Shown here: one piece after another, positions 8,755 to 17,384 of the stretch | How positions within the stretch are numbered: the stretch's first letter is position 1 | Layout of the letters: each line of letters opens with the position of its first letter | The notes under the pieces: generated by a model | What the model was told of the DNA's origin: nothing | The model's input: only the letters and a program-made list of their open reading frames with translations | The model's database searches: none | Program-made: the position numbers and the translations under genes | NCBI RefSeq assembly: GCF_022967985.1 | Contig: NZ_JALJVC010000007.1 | Coordinates: 62,001 to 126,000, forward strand | From: Acinetobacter lwoffii | GTDB taxonomy: Bacteria; Pseudomonadota; Gammaproteobacteria; Pseudomonadales; Moraxellaceae | Direction: 5' to 3' | DNA length: 64,000 nucleotides

Positions 8755-9984
8755 TTATTTCTCTTCTTTTTTAAACTCCTTAAAATCCGCTTTACGAATC
8801 ATCGCATGAATACCCTTGGTTCGATCGACCACTTGAGACACTTCAAAGTCAGTGGCAGCACTTAAGTAAGCATAGGCAATTTCTTCCGAAATTCCATATT
8901 CATTGACTAGGAAGCGAATCGCTTCACGGGTGGATTTACGCATAGCTTCGTCCAAGTCTTCATCCAGACCCGGCGTAATCCAGAATTCAGCATTTTCAGC
9001 CAGCGGCTGTTTAATCTCTGCACCCGGAATTTTATCCTTGCCCGATTTAAGCAAAGTGAATTTTAAAGTCGCACGTGCCGATCCTTCCAAAGCAGTTAAA
9101 GCCACCTCACCATCACCTTGTACAAAGTGACTATCACCTGTATAGAACAAAGCACCTGGCACTTGTACAGGATAATAGGCCGTAGCCCCTGCTCCTAATT
9201 CATTGATGTCGATATTCCCGCCATAAAATGATGGTGGTACAGAGTGCACAGGCTCACTGGTATTTGGTGCAACGCCCATCGTGCCCATAAACGGATTCAG
9301 CGGGAAACGAATCGCTTTACCAGATTCAGTTTTTAAAACGCCTTCCCATACACCATCCGCATTTTTCTCAATTGGGGTAAAAATGGACACGTTGCCATAA
9401 GCATCAGGATTGGCTGGAGATGCATGCTCATGTTTCTGACGTTTCGGGAATTCGGGTAAGGTGCCTTTGCCATGACGGTTTGAAATCACGCCATAAGGTA
9501 CACGCGGTTCAACTTTTAAAATCTCCACCTTTAGAATATCGCCCGGCATTGCCCCTTCTACATAGACAGGCCCGGTAATAATGTGTGGTCCATCTTTATG
9601 GAAATCATGTTTCAATTTGGAATTCGTGATCAGCTTGGCTTCATCCAATACATGCTCAGGCTTGACGCCTTTTGATGTGAAATATTTCTCTGCATTGCGG
9701 CCTTGATCTTCCAGCAGCCCTTCATGCGAAACTGTATCGAAAGTAACTGTGCTACCTGAAGGTACAGTCAAAACAGGTTTTGCATCTTTATTTGGCAGAT
9801 AACCCCACGTAATCGTATTCAAGGTACTCGGCACATAATAATGACCTTTATATTCACCACTTTTGAGTAATGTCGGTTTATTTTCCAGCTGTTTCAGTAT
9901 TTTAAAGTCTTCAGCCCATATGCTTGTTGAAATAAAACTTAAGCTTGAAGCCACTGCCAGAGATAAAGCCAAAGGTTTTAACAT
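8755..9984 (-). CDS. Exported acetamidase/formamidase family hydrolase
   Basis: About 409 residues. It belongs to the FmdA/AmdA family, zinc-type amidohydrolases that release ammonia from short amides such as formamide or acetamide. Visible family features include VPSGSTVTFDTVSHEG, the central GDILKVEILKVEP, PFMGTMGVAP, GGNIDINELGAGA and GDSHFVQGDGEVALTALE. The N-terminus from MLKPLALSLAVASSLSFIST with the site IWAEDF is a classical Sec signal peptide, so the enzyme is predicted periplasmic, unusual for a family often described as cytoplasmic. The frame opens six codons further upstream at 10002; I prefer ATG 9984 because the signal peptide begins there and GGAAA precedes it. The gene is divergent from an exported M20 amidohydrolase. 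Confidence 0.88.
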   Translation of the reverse strand: MLKPLALSLAVASSLSFISTSIWAEDFKILKQLENKPTLLKSGEYKGHYYVPSTLNTITWGYLPNKDAKPVLTVPSGSTVTFDTVSHEGLLEDQGRNAEKYFTSKGVKPEHVLDEAKLITNSKLKHDFHKDGPHIITGPVYVEGAMPGDILKVEILKVEPRVPYGVISNRHGKGTLPEFPKRQKHEHASPANPDAYGNVSIFTPIEKNADGVWEGVLKTESGKAIRFPLNPFMGTMGVAPNTSEPVHSVPPSFYGGNIDINELGAGATAYYPVQVPGALFYTGDSHFVQGDGEVALTALEGSARATLKFTLLKSGKDKIPGAEIKQPLAENAEFWITPGLDEDLDEAMRKSTREAIRFLVNEYGISEEIAYAYLSAATDFEVSQVVDRTKGIHAMIRKADFKEFKKEEK

Positions 9985-10348
9985 GTGTTCAATTTCCATC
10001 ATAAAAAATATTACGGAAGAGTGAATGCAATCTAAGTGCCAAAATAAGTTTAAGAGGTTTAAAAAATCTTCACTTCATCCGAGTTGTTGATATAGATGTG
10101 ATCGTTTTTAATCCCTTTTCAGCCTGAAATTTTTATGATTTTCATACCTTATAAATATAAACAATCAATTTAGATACATATTTTTACAATGTAAAAGAGC
10201 AAGTAAAGCTCTTTGAGAACAGATATTAACACCCAGAATACCTTTAAAGTATCAAAAAATACTTAGAGGGTTTTGGTCGAAATTAGATCAGTATGCCATC
10301 CTAAAGAATCACTTTAACCATTTCAAATTCTTAAGGTTCTCCCGAAGT
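9985..10348. promoter_or_regulatory. Divergent intergenic region between two exported amide hydrolases
   Basis: About 360 AT-rich bases with no gene. It must contain both divergent promoters. A small hairpin, AAAGAGC/GCTCTTT, sits at 10194-10214. I could not assign -35/-10 boxes or an operator with confidence. Confidence 0.4.
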
Positions 10349-11698
10349 ATGAACATGTATAAGCAGATATCCCTTTGTCTCCCTCTTCTTTTCTGTAGCC
10401 AGTTCAGTCTGGCCGACTGGATTGATGACTCTGTACACGCTGCTGAAGCACACACCATCAAACTACGACAGCATATCCACCAGCACCCAGAACTGGGCAA
10501 TATGGAATTTAAAACCTCGGAGCTGATCCAAAAAGAATTAAAATCCTACGGCATTGAAGTACGTAAAGGCTATGCCAAAACCGGTGTAATCGGCGTATTA
10601 AAAGGTGCAAAACCCGGCCCCGTGATGGCCTTACGCGCAGATATGGATGCCTTGCCAATTAAAGAAACTGCAACGGTGCCTTTCGCCAGCAAGCAAAAAG
10701 CCATTTATCAAGGTAAAGAATCTTATGTGATGCATGCCTGTGGACATGATGCACATACCGCCATGTTATTGGGTGCAGCCAAAGTTCTGGCCGCCAATAA
10801 AGATAAAATTGCGGGGACAGTGGTATTCGTATTCCAGCCGGCTGAAGAAGGCGGTGCAGATATCGATAACTTCACTCATGGCGATCAGATTGGCTCACGC
10901 AAAATGATTGCCGACGGTGCCTTGAACAATCCAAAACCTGAAGTGATTTTCGGGATGCATGTCATGGCAGGCATGCCAAGTGGCAATATCTTCTACAAAG
11001 ATGGTGCGATTTTGAATAGTGCCGATCATTTACGTATTCAGGTGAATGGCAGTCAGGTACATGGCTCCATGCCTTGGGCAGGTAAAGACCCGATTTATGC
11101 CTCTGCCCAGATGGTGACCAATTTACAAAGCCTGATCAGCCGTAAAGCCGACCTGACCAAAGGGATGGGTGTGGTCAGTATTGGCAGTATTCAGGGCGGC
11201 ACTACCGGTAACGTCATTCCAGATCAGGTCAATATGGTCGGGACTATTCGTTCCAATAGTGAAGATGTACGTCAGGGCATTTTAAAAGACTTGCCGAAAA
11301 TGCTGGAACACAATGCCGCAGCCAATGACGTTAAGGTGAAAGTCGAAATTGCACCTTATGCACCAGTGACCACCAATGATAAAACCTTGACTGAATTGAT
11401 GCGCCCAACCTTGGCGAGCGTGCATGATGAAGATAAATTGCATGTTTTAGACAACAATGCCAGCGCCAGTGAAGATTTTGCTTATTATGGCCAGCTCATG
11501 CCATCGCTCTTCGTGTTTGTTGGTGCCACACCAGCAGATCAGGATCCGGCAAAAGCCGCACCGAATCACAACCCGAATTTCATTGTCGATGATGCGACCT
11601 TGAAAACCGGTGTCGAAAGCCATGTCCGTTTTATTCTGGACTATCCAAAAGTAGCTGAGCAGGTTCAGGCCAACTGGAAACAGAAAAATAAAGGCTAA
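10349..11698 (+). CDS. Exported M20 family amidohydrolase (hippurate hydrolase/carboxypeptidase-like)
   Basis: A 449-residue metallo-amidohydrolase of the M20D type that cleaves N-acyl amino acids or related amides. Metal-site motifs are clear: MHACGHDAHTAMLLGAA (Cys131, His133, His136) and FQPAEEGGA (Glu166-Glu167). The dimerisation domain begins around HLRIQVNGSQVHGSMPW, and ASASEDFAYY with PNHNPNF complete the active site. Residues 1-22 (MNMYKQISLCLPLLFCSQFS then LA) form a signal peptide, so it acts in the periplasm. A start at Met3 (10355) is equally possible. Its divergent neighbour is also an exported amide hydrolase. The substrate is unknown. A strong terminator follows. Confidence 0.9.
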   Translation: MNMYKQISLCLPLLFCSQFSLADWIDDSVHAAEAHTIKLRQHIHQHPELGNMEFKTSELIQKELKSYGIEVRKGYAKTGVIGVLKGAKPGPVMALRADMDALPIKETATVPFASKQKAIYQGKESYVMHACGHDAHTAMLLGAAKVLAANKDKIAGTVVFVFQPAEEGGADIDNFTHGDQIGSRKMIADGALNNPKPEVIFGMHVMAGMPSGNIFYKDGAILNSADHLRIQVNGSQVHGSMPWAGKDPIYASAQMVTNLQSLISRKADLTKGMGVVSIGSIQGGTTGNVIPDQVNMVGTIRSNSEDVRQGILKDLPKMLEHNAAANDVKVKVEIAPYAPVTTNDKTLTELMRPTLASVHDEDKLHVLDNNASASEDFAYYGQLMPSLFVFVGATPADQDPAKAAPNHNPNFIVDDATLKTGVESHVRFILDYPKVAEQVQANWKQKNKG

Positions 11699-11708
11699 TC
11701 TTCTATTA

Positions 11709-11745
11709 CTAAAAATGCGCGGCTCCAAGGACTCGCGCATTTTAG
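11709..11745 (+). terminator. Terminator after the M20 amidohydrolase
   Basis: CTAAAAATGCGCG and CGCGCATTTTAG form a long stem around a 12-base loop, starting 11 bases past the stop. Nearly symmetrical, so it may work on both strands. Confidence 0.8.
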
Positions 11746-11965
11746 TATCTGCTGCTGTTTTATAAATGAGCTGTTAAGCGCTTAGTACTTCATCTTAGTG
11801 ACTTCTCTCCAGATTTGACACCTTGTGCCATTGGTCTCAAGACTCACAATGCTAAACTTTGAACCGCTAAATTGCTTGACTGTTGGCAGGAATCCGGCAA
11901 ACTCTAATCCCTTTCCTGCATCTAAAAACAAGCAAAAATTTCGAAAATCTGCATGGAACAAAACT

Positions 11966-12373
11966 ATGGCGAATCACTTTGAATTCAATATCCGCGTTTA
12001 TATTGAAGATACTGATGCGGGTGGCATTGTCTATCACGCCAATCATATTCGCTATATGGAACGTACCCGTACCGAATGGTTACGTGCCGCTGGAGTGAGC
12101 CATTACTGGCATCAGACAGACTACAATTTTGTGGTGCATAAAATTAATGTCAAATACATGCGTCCGATCCTGATGGATGATTTAATTACTGTTACGGCAC
12201 GTGTCATTTCATGTAAAGCTTCATCATTTGTATTGCAACAAAATATTTATCGTGGTGAAATCATGCTTGCATCAGGTGAGGTTGAGTTGGCATGTATCAG
12301 TGCAGAGATGCGACCACGTCGACTCCCGGATGAAATCCGCGAACTAATTCAAAAAGAATTGGAACAAGACTAA
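11966..12373 (+). CDS. ybgC: Tol-Pal system acyl-CoA thioesterase YbgC
   Basis: A 135-residue hotdog-fold thioesterase, classically the first gene of the tol-pal cluster, acting on short or medium acyl-CoA and acyl-ACP species and linked to phospholipid metabolism. The 4HBT active-site stretch EDTDAGGIVYHANHIRYMER (catalytic Asp17, His24) is intact. The open frame runs 47 codons upstream, but the family N-terminus matches MANHFEFNIRVYIEDTD, so the ATG at 11966 is the start; GGAA lies about 8 bases before it. tolQ follows after 27 bases, giving the operon ybgC-tolQ-tolR-tolA. Confidence 0.95.
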   Translation: MANHFEFNIRVYIEDTDAGGIVYHANHIRYMERTRTEWLRAAGVSHYWHQTDYNFVVHKINVKYMRPILMDDLITVTARVISCKASSFVLQQNIYRGEIMLASGEVELACISAEMRPRRLPDEIRELIQKELEQD

Positions 12374-12400
12374 AAAAATTTATTGGCACACGTAACAACT

Positions 12401-13099
12401 ATGGCGACTCAGTTAGAATCATCTCTTCAAGTTTCAGATCTTATTTTACAAGCAAGCCCTGTCGTACAACTGGTGATGCTTTCTCTCCTGTTAGCCTCAA
12501 TATATAGCTGGTATCTGATTGCCAGGCTCTATATGAGTTATAAAAAAGCCCAGGCCGATGATGAACATTTCCAGAAAATCTTCTGGTCTGGTGCTGAGCT
12601 GAATACCCTGTATAACAATGCACAACTCAACTCCAAACGCACTGGCCTTGAAGATATTTTCTATCAGGGTCTGGGCGAGTTCCTGAAACTGAAAAAACGC
12701 CATGCGCCGACTGCCCAGTCGATTGAAGGAACAGAGCGTATTCTGCGTGTCGGTTTAAGCCGTGACCAAGGTCATCTGGAACAAGGTCTGGGTGCATTGG
12801 CAAGTATTGGTTCTGTTGCACCTTATGTTGGTCTGTTCGGTACAGTCTGGGGCATCATGAACGCCTTTATTGGCCTGGCAGATGTTGATCAGGTGACACT
12901 GGCGACGGTCGCACCCGGTATTGCAGAAGCCTTGATTGCAACTGCGATCGGTCTGTTCGCAGCCATTCCAGCGGTATTGGCTTTCAACCATTTTACGGCC
13001 AAAGGTGAAACGGTCTACTCTGACCGTGCACTGTTTGCTGAAGAAATGGTGGCGCTATTGCAACGTCAGTCTGTGGGCGTAACTCAGGACAAAGACTAA
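12401..13099 (+). CDS. tolQ: Tol-Pal proton channel subunit TolQ
   Basis: A 232-residue inner-membrane protein of the ExbB/MotA/TolQ family. With TolR it forms the proton-driven motor that energises TolA during outer-membrane constriction at division. There are three membrane helices: about residues 19-39 (VVQLVMLSLLLASIYSWYLI), 133-155 (GSVAPYVGLFGTVWGIMNAF) and 165-190 (TVAPGIAEALIATAIGLFAA), with the conserved Thr and Pro residues of the family. A TTG codon six codons upstream opens the frame, but ATG 12401 fits the family N-terminus better; neither has a good ribosome site. The stop overlaps the tolR start by one base (TAATG), implying translational coupling. Confidence 0.95.
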   Translation: MATQLESSLQVSDLILQASPVVQLVMLSLLLASIYSWYLIARLYMSYKKAQADDEHFQKIFWSGAELNTLYNNAQLNSKRTGLEDIFYQGLGEFLKLKKRHAPTAQSIEGTERILRVGLSRDQGHLEQGLGALASIGSVAPYVGLFGTVWGIMNAFIGLADVDQVTLATVAPGIAEALIATAIGLFAAIPAVLAFNHFTAKGETVYSDRALFAEEMVALLQRQSVGVTQDKD

Positions 13100-13548
13100 T
13101 GGCGATTCAAGGTTCAGGACGCTTTCAGCGTATTAAAAAACCACTAAAAAGTGACATGAATGTCGTACCGTATATCGATGTGATGCTGGTACTGTTGGTG
13201 ATCTTTATGGTCACTGCCCCGATGATTACCAGCGGCATTAAGGTTGACTTGCCTCAGGCCAATGGATTGCCGATCGAATCCAAGGACGCCCCCACCATCG
13301 TCACACTGAAAGAAGATGGTTCATATTATCTAGAATATAAAAATCAGGCGACTGGCCCAGTCACATTGGAAGAATTGACGCGTACGCTTGTTGATGCCCA
13401 AACCCAGGCGCAAAATGACAACAAGGTGCTGAATGTCGTAATCAATGGCCACAATACTCGTCCTTATGGCGATGTCATGGCCTTGATGTCCAGCCTGCAG
13501 GATGCTGGCCTTTCTCAAGTCGGTTTACTGACCAAGCCATTAGAATAA
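13099..13548 (+). CDS. tolR: Tol-Pal motor subunit TolR
   Basis: A 149-residue ExbD/TolR family protein. It has a short cytoplasmic N-terminus (SDMNVVPYIDVMLVLLVIFM), one membrane helix at about residues 24-44 containing the proton-carrying Asp27 (PYIDVMLVLL), and a periplasmic peptidoglycan-binding domain (TLKEDGSYYLEY to VGLLTKP). It works as a dimer inside the TolQ pentamer. Start and stop are fixed by the one-base overlap with tolQ and a 3-base gap to tolA. Confidence 0.95.
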   Translation: MAIQGSGRFQRIKKPLKSDMNVVPYIDVMLVLLVIFMVTAPMITSGIKVDLPQANGLPIESKDAPTIVTLKEDGSYYLEYKNQATGPVTLEELTRTLVDAQTQAQNDNKVLNVVINGHNTRPYGDVMALMSSLQDAGLSQVGLLTKPLE

Positions 13549-13551
13549 AGT

Positions 13552-14823
13552 ATGAAAGACTATAAAAAGCCACCATTTCAGAAAAAAGCCATCGCACTTG
13601 GATTCACCTTAGGCATCCATGCAGTGGCTTTGGTGGGCTTACTTTATCTGGGCATGAGTAATCCCCCTGAACCGCCAAAACAGATCAAAACCGTTCTGAT
13701 CAAGCCAGAAGACCTTAAACCGGTGACTCGCGAAGAAACCGAATTTGAGGAAACTGCACATAAAAATGTCGCAGAAGAAATTACCCAGACTGCTGAACCC
13801 AGTATAGAACCTGCTCCAGTGGTTCCAACGACGGCGCCTGCCACACCTCCTGCTCCACCTGCACCTAAAGTCGATACACAAAAAGCCCAGCAGGAACTGA
13901 AAGCGGCAGAGGCAGCACAAGCCAAGGCTGCGCAGCAAGCAGCGGAAGCAGCAAAACGTGCCCAAGCCGCTGAACAGGCCAAACAAGCAGCAGCCAAAGC
14001 CAAAGCGGATGCAGCGCAAAAATCAAAGGCGGAAGCCGAAGCTGCACGTCAAGCTGAACTAAATGCACAGCGCAAAGCCGATGCTGCTCAAAAAGCCAAA
14101 CTGGAAGCACAGAAAAAAGCTGACTTAGCTGCCAAGCAAAAAGCGGATGCTGCCACAAAAGCCAAAGCAGAGGCTGATGCCAAACGTAAGGCTGAAGCTG
14201 CTGCTAAAGCAAAGGCAGATGCGGCAGCAAAAGCCAATAATGATGCAGCGGCGAAACGTAAAGCAGACGCTGATGCGAAAGCTAAAGCAGACGCGGCAGC
14301 CAAGGCTAAAAATGATGCAGAGGCGAAACGCAAAGCGGACGCTGATGCGAAAGCTAAAGCCGATGCAGCGGCTAAAGCAAAAGCCGACGCTGATGCCAAA
14401 CGCAAGGCAGATGCCGATGCTAAGGCCAAATCTGATGCAGATGCCAAGCGCAAAGCAGATGCCGAAGCAAAAGCCAGAGCTGATGCAGATGCCAAAGCTT
14501 CAGCCGCGAAACAGGCTGCTGAAGAAGCTGCACAGAAAAAAGCGGAATCAAAACGGATTGCATCCACTGCGAAGCGCGATTTTGAAAACAAAATCAAACG
14601 CGCCTGGGATACACCAGTCGGATCATCAGGCCAGCGTGCCACTGCACGTGTAACCCTGAATGATAATGGCGGTGTGGTCTCGATTATTGTGAATTCAAGT
14701 GATTCAGACATGAAAGCCAGTGTAGAAGCTGCAGTTCGTGCTGCTGCACCTTATCCAATGCCATCCGATCCAGATGCACGCCGTGAAGCAAGAAGCTTTA
14801 CTTCAACCTTTACTGCGCAATAA
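13552..14823 (+). CDS. tolA: Cell envelope integrity protein TolA
   Basis: A 423-residue Tol-Pal linker that spans the periplasm and connects the TolQR motor to Pal/TolB. It has an N-terminal membrane helix (about residues 14-33, ALGFTLGIHAVALVGLLYLG), a proline-rich segment (PVVPTTAPATPPAPPAPK), a very long Ala/Lys/Asp-rich helical domain II (about 105-335, with AKADADAKRK-type repeats), and the globular domain III (about 340-423, AKRDFENKIKRAWDTP to FTSTFTAQ). The repeats make domain II easily expandable. Large antisense frames on the opposite strand are composition artefacts of these repeats. A terminator follows, so tolB and pal probably use their own promoter. Confidence 0.93.
   Translation: MKDYKKPPFQKKAIALGFTLGIHAVALVGLLYLGMSNPPEPPKQIKTVLIKPEDLKPVTREETEFEETAHKNVAEEITQTAEPSIEPAPVVPTTAPATPPAPPAPKVDTQKAQQELKAAEAAQAKAAQQAAEAAKRAQAAEQAKQAAAKAKADAAQKSKAEAEAARQAELNAQRKADAAQKAKLEAQKKADLAAKQKADAATKAKAEADAKRKAEAAAKAKADAAAKANNDAAAKRKADADAKAKADAAAKAKNDAEAKRKADADAKAKADAAAKAKADADAKRKADADAKAKSDADAKRKADAEAKARADADAKASAAKQAAEEAAQKKAESKRIASTAKRDFENKIKRAWDTPVGSSGQRATARVTLNDNGGVVSIIVNSSDSDMKASVEAAVRAAAPYPMPSDPDARREARSFTSTFTAQ
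13900..14560 (+). repeat. Degenerate Ala/Lys/Asp codon repeats in tolA
   Basis: Tandem degenerate units of roughly 27-33 bases encode variants of KAKADADAKRKADA in TolA domain II. Within this stretch GCN, AAA and GAY codons dominate. It is a likely site of length variation between strains. Confidence 0.75.
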
Positions 14824-14830
14824 AAAACGG

Positions 14831-14869
14831 AGCCATCACATAAATAATGTTGTGATGGCTTTTATTTTT
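14831..14869 (+). terminator. Terminator between tolA and tolB
   Basis: AGCCATCACA/TGTGATGGCT is a perfect 10-bp stem with a 10-base loop, followed by TTTATTTTTT. It splits the Tol cluster into ybgC-tolQRA and tolB-pal units. Confidence 0.85.
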
Positions 14870-15025
14870 TAAGCTAAACTTCACTTTAAATTGATTAAAT
14901 AATATTCGCTTTTCACAGTGTCATAACAGTTTGGTCATAAATTCATGGTTTTATTCTATTAAATCCATGCGATGATGTAGCCCAAGCACCTATACAATAA
15001 ATCCGTTGATTTGAGTAAATAACGA

Positions 15026-16312
15026 ATGATGGAAAAGACTCGCAAACATCTACTCTGCCTCGCAATCATTAGCGCTTTAAGCCCTGTATTGGCAACCCAG
15101 TCTTATGCCCAATTGCATCTGGAAATTACCAAGGCACCTGAGGCAGCACCTAAAATTGCCGTTGTACCTTTCAGTCAGGATCAGAGCATTTATCCGATTG
15201 TTGAAAATGACCTGAATCGTTCTGGCCGCTTTACCAGTGCTTCAAAAAACCTGCCTGCAACAGCGACATTGAATAATCCGAATGCAGAAGCTTGGGCATC
15301 GGCTGGTGTTCCCTATGTGGTCACCGGCTCATCCAAGACCACAGCCGATGGTTCTTTTGAAATCCAATATCAGCTCTATGATGTCGAAAAAAAACAATAT
15401 CTATTAAATGAATTGCTGACTGTTCCAGCCTCACGCACCCGTCAGGCAGCGCATATGATCAGTGATGCCATCTATCAGGCATTGACCGGTATTCCGGGTG
15501 ACTTTAGCGGACGTATTGCCTATGTGCTGCGTAATCCTGCTACGCCGGAACAACGCTATACGCTGCAGATTGCCGATACCGATGGCGAACAGCCAAAGAC
15601 CATTTTGACCTCGCGTGATCCGATCCTTTCTCCAGCATGGACACCAGACGCCAAAAAAATCGCTTATGTGTCCTTTGAAACCAAACGTCCGGCGATTTAT
15701 GTACAGGATCTGGCAACAGGTCAACGTGAAAAACTGGCCAGCTTCCGCGGTTTGAATGGCGCGCCGAGCTTCTCTCCAGATGGCAAGAGCATGCTGTTTA
15801 CTGCTTCTATGCACGGCAATCCGGAAATCTACCAGATGAATCTGGAAACGCGTCAGCTACAACGCATGACCAATGACAGTGCCATTGATACTGAAGCACG
15901 TTATTCGCCAGATGGAAAATCTTTTATTTTCACTTCTGACCGTGGTGGTTCTCCACAAATTTATCGCCATGATCTTGAATCAAGTAGCAATAAACGCCTG
16001 ACCTTCCGTGGTGCATTCAATGCGCGTGGTACGCTGAGCGCAGATGGTAAAAAACTTGCATTAGTTCATCGTCCAAGCGGCAGTAACTATCGAGTTGCGG
16101 TTCAGGACATGACCTCCGGTGTGAACAACATTCTGACACCAACGACGCTGGACGAATCACCAAGCTTCTCGCCAAATGGCCAGATGGTGGTCTATGCCAC
16201 CCGTGAAGGTGCACGCGGACTCTTGTCGATCATGTCGCTGGATGGCCGCTTCCGTATGAATTTGCCAAGTGAAACGGGCGAAGTGCGTGAACCGGCTTGG
16301 GCACCAAAATAA
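15026..16312 (+). CDS. tolB: Tol-Pal periplasmic protein TolB
   Basis: A 428-residue periplasmic protein that binds Pal and controls its access to peptidoglycan. It has a signal peptide of about 28 residues (KHLLCLAIISALSPVLATQS then YA), an N-terminal alpha/beta domain (PKIAVVPFSQD to ALTGIPGDFSGRIAYV), then a six-bladed beta-propeller built from WD40-like PD40 repeats. The blades are recognisable as SPAWTPDAKKIAYVS, APSFSPDGKSMLFTA, EARYSPDGKSFIFTS, RGTLSADGKKLALVH and SPSFSPNGQMVVYAT. ATG at 15026 and the adjacent ATG at 15029 are both possible. It lies 54 bases upstream of pal. Confidence 0.96.
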   Translation: MMEKTRKHLLCLAIISALSPVLATQSYAQLHLEITKAPEAAPKIAVVPFSQDQSIYPIVENDLNRSGRFTSASKNLPATATLNNPNAEAWASAGVPYVVTGSSKTTADGSFEIQYQLYDVEKKQYLLNELLTVPASRTRQAAHMISDAIYQALTGIPGDFSGRIAYVLRNPATPEQRYTLQIADTDGEQPKTILTSRDPILSPAWTPDAKKIAYVSFETKRPAIYVQDLATGQREKLASFRGLNGAPSFSPDGKSMLFTASMHGNPEIYQMNLETRQLQRMTNDSAIDTEARYSPDGKSFIFTSDRGGSPQIYRHDLESSSNKRLTFRGAFNARGTLSADGKKLALVHRPSGSNYRVAVQDMTSGVNNILTPTTLDESPSFSPNGQMVVYATREGARGLLSIMSLDGRFRMNLPSETGEVREPAWAPK

Positions 16313-16366
16313 CATTTTTATATTGATAAACCCTTTACCCCATAATCAAACTTCATGGAGATGAAG

Positions 16367-16939
16367 ATGAACAAAGTAAAATTATTTGCCTTACCACTTT
16401 TAGCAGCAGCTGTTGTCATGACAGGTTGTGCGAGCCGTAAGCCTGCCGCTGAAGTTCAAACGGGCGGTTTAGATACGACTGGTACAACAACTGTGAATAC
16501 TCAAGGCCTGAGTGAAGATGCAGCACTGAATGCACAAAACATGGCAGGCGCTTCTGCAAAAGGTGTTACTGCAGAAAATAAAGCATTTTTGGCAAAACGC
16601 GTGGTGCATTTTGACTATGACAGTACTGAACTCAGCAATGAAGATCTAAATACGCTGCAAGCCCATGCGCAGTTCCTGATGGCCAATGCCAATTCACGTG
16701 TAGCACTCACCGGCCATACCGATGAACGCGGTACCCGTGAATACAACATGGCACTTGGCGAGCGTCGTGCCAAAGCAGTAGAAAGCTTCCTGGTGACGAC
16801 TGGTGTTAATCCTGGTCAACTAGAAGCAGTCAGCTATGGCAAGGAAATGCCAATCAATGCGGGCCATGACGAAAATGCATGGAAAGAAAACCGCCGTGTA
16901 GAAATTAATTATGAAGCGGTACCACCATTGTTGAAATAA
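16367..16939 (+). CDS. pal: Peptidoglycan-associated lipoprotein Pal
   Basis: A 190-residue outer-membrane lipoprotein that anchors the outer membrane to peptidoglycan. The lipoprotein signal peptide ends in VVMTGC (lipidated Cys at about 21). The C-terminal OmpA-like domain (about 85-185) contains VHFDYDSTEL, ALTGHTDERGTREYNMALGE (the diaminopimelate-binding Asp and Arg region) and ENRRVEINY. The frame opens 12 bases earlier at 16355, but GGAG at 16357-16360 is well placed for ATG 16367, which I take as the start. A terminator follows. Confidence 0.95.
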   Translation: MNKVKLFALPLLAAAVVMTGCASRKPAAEVQTGGLDTTGTTTVNTQGLSEDAALNAQNMAGASAKGVTAENKAFLAKRVVHFDYDSTELSNEDLNTLQAHAQFLMANANSRVALTGHTDERGTREYNMALGERRAKAVESFLVTTGVNPGQLEAVSYGKEMPINAGHDENAWKENRRVEINYEAVPPLLK

Positions 16940-16966
16940 TTTTCATTCATGATGGTTTCATCAAAT

Positions 16967-16994
16967 AAAAAGCACTCAATCATGAGTGCTTTTT
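16967..16994. terminator. Bidirectional terminator after pal
   Basis: AAAAAGCACTCA-ATCA-TGAGTGCTTTTT, with T runs on both strands, lies between pal and the convergent 61-residue gene. Confidence 0.85.
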
Positions 16995-17018
16995 ATTGGC
17001 TTCAATGAAAGAATCGGT

Positions 17019-17204
17019 CTACTTTGGAAGCTGATCTTGTTCAGCCGGATGCATCGATTCGATCAGGTCATGTTTATTGAATTGTTTGTACTCTGGTTTT
17101 GCTTCATAATCCCGCCAGGCTTCTTTCATCTTGTCTTCAGAGATATCATCTAAAGTAATGCCTTCGCTTGGCGTTGGAGTCGCATCAAACTTCAATGTTG
17201 TCAT
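17019..17204 (-). CDS. Small hypothetical protein (61 aa)
   Basis: A soluble, highly charged 61-residue protein (MTTLKFDATPTPSEGITLDD onward) with no cysteine, membrane helix or signal peptide. I do not recognise a family. Evidence that it is real: a strong AGGAG ribosome site 7-11 bases before the ATG, coding-like composition, and a shared terminator at its 3' end. The middle EDKMKEAWRDYEAKPEYKQF looks helical. Function unknown. Confidence 0.7.
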   Translation of the reverse strand: MTTLKFDATPTPSEGITLDDISEDKMKEAWRDYEAKPEYKQFNKHDLIESMHPAEQDQLPK

Positions 17205-17384
17205 ATCTGTGCTCCTATTCTCAATTTTCCTTTGTCTTCAACATAGCACTTTCCGCAGGAGTTGCAAGGGCAAAATCGATACAAATAATCCAGTTTAATT
17301 TTTCTTTTAGTACGTTCTCATCTAAAATATAGCCGCATATCGTTTTGATCATTTTTTCCCGATTTAAGTTTTGGAGTTTCCCCT

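Noticed and set aside
13639-14158. Other antisense frames across tolA
   Set aside because: Overlapping frames of repeat-derived low-complexity sequence with no ribosome site; shadows of tolA.
14088-14711. Large minus-strand open frame (207 codons) antisense to tolA
   Set aside because: It arises from the Ala/Lys/Asp codon repeats of tolA domain II; its protein is a repetitive Ala/Ser/Phe string, not a plausible gene.
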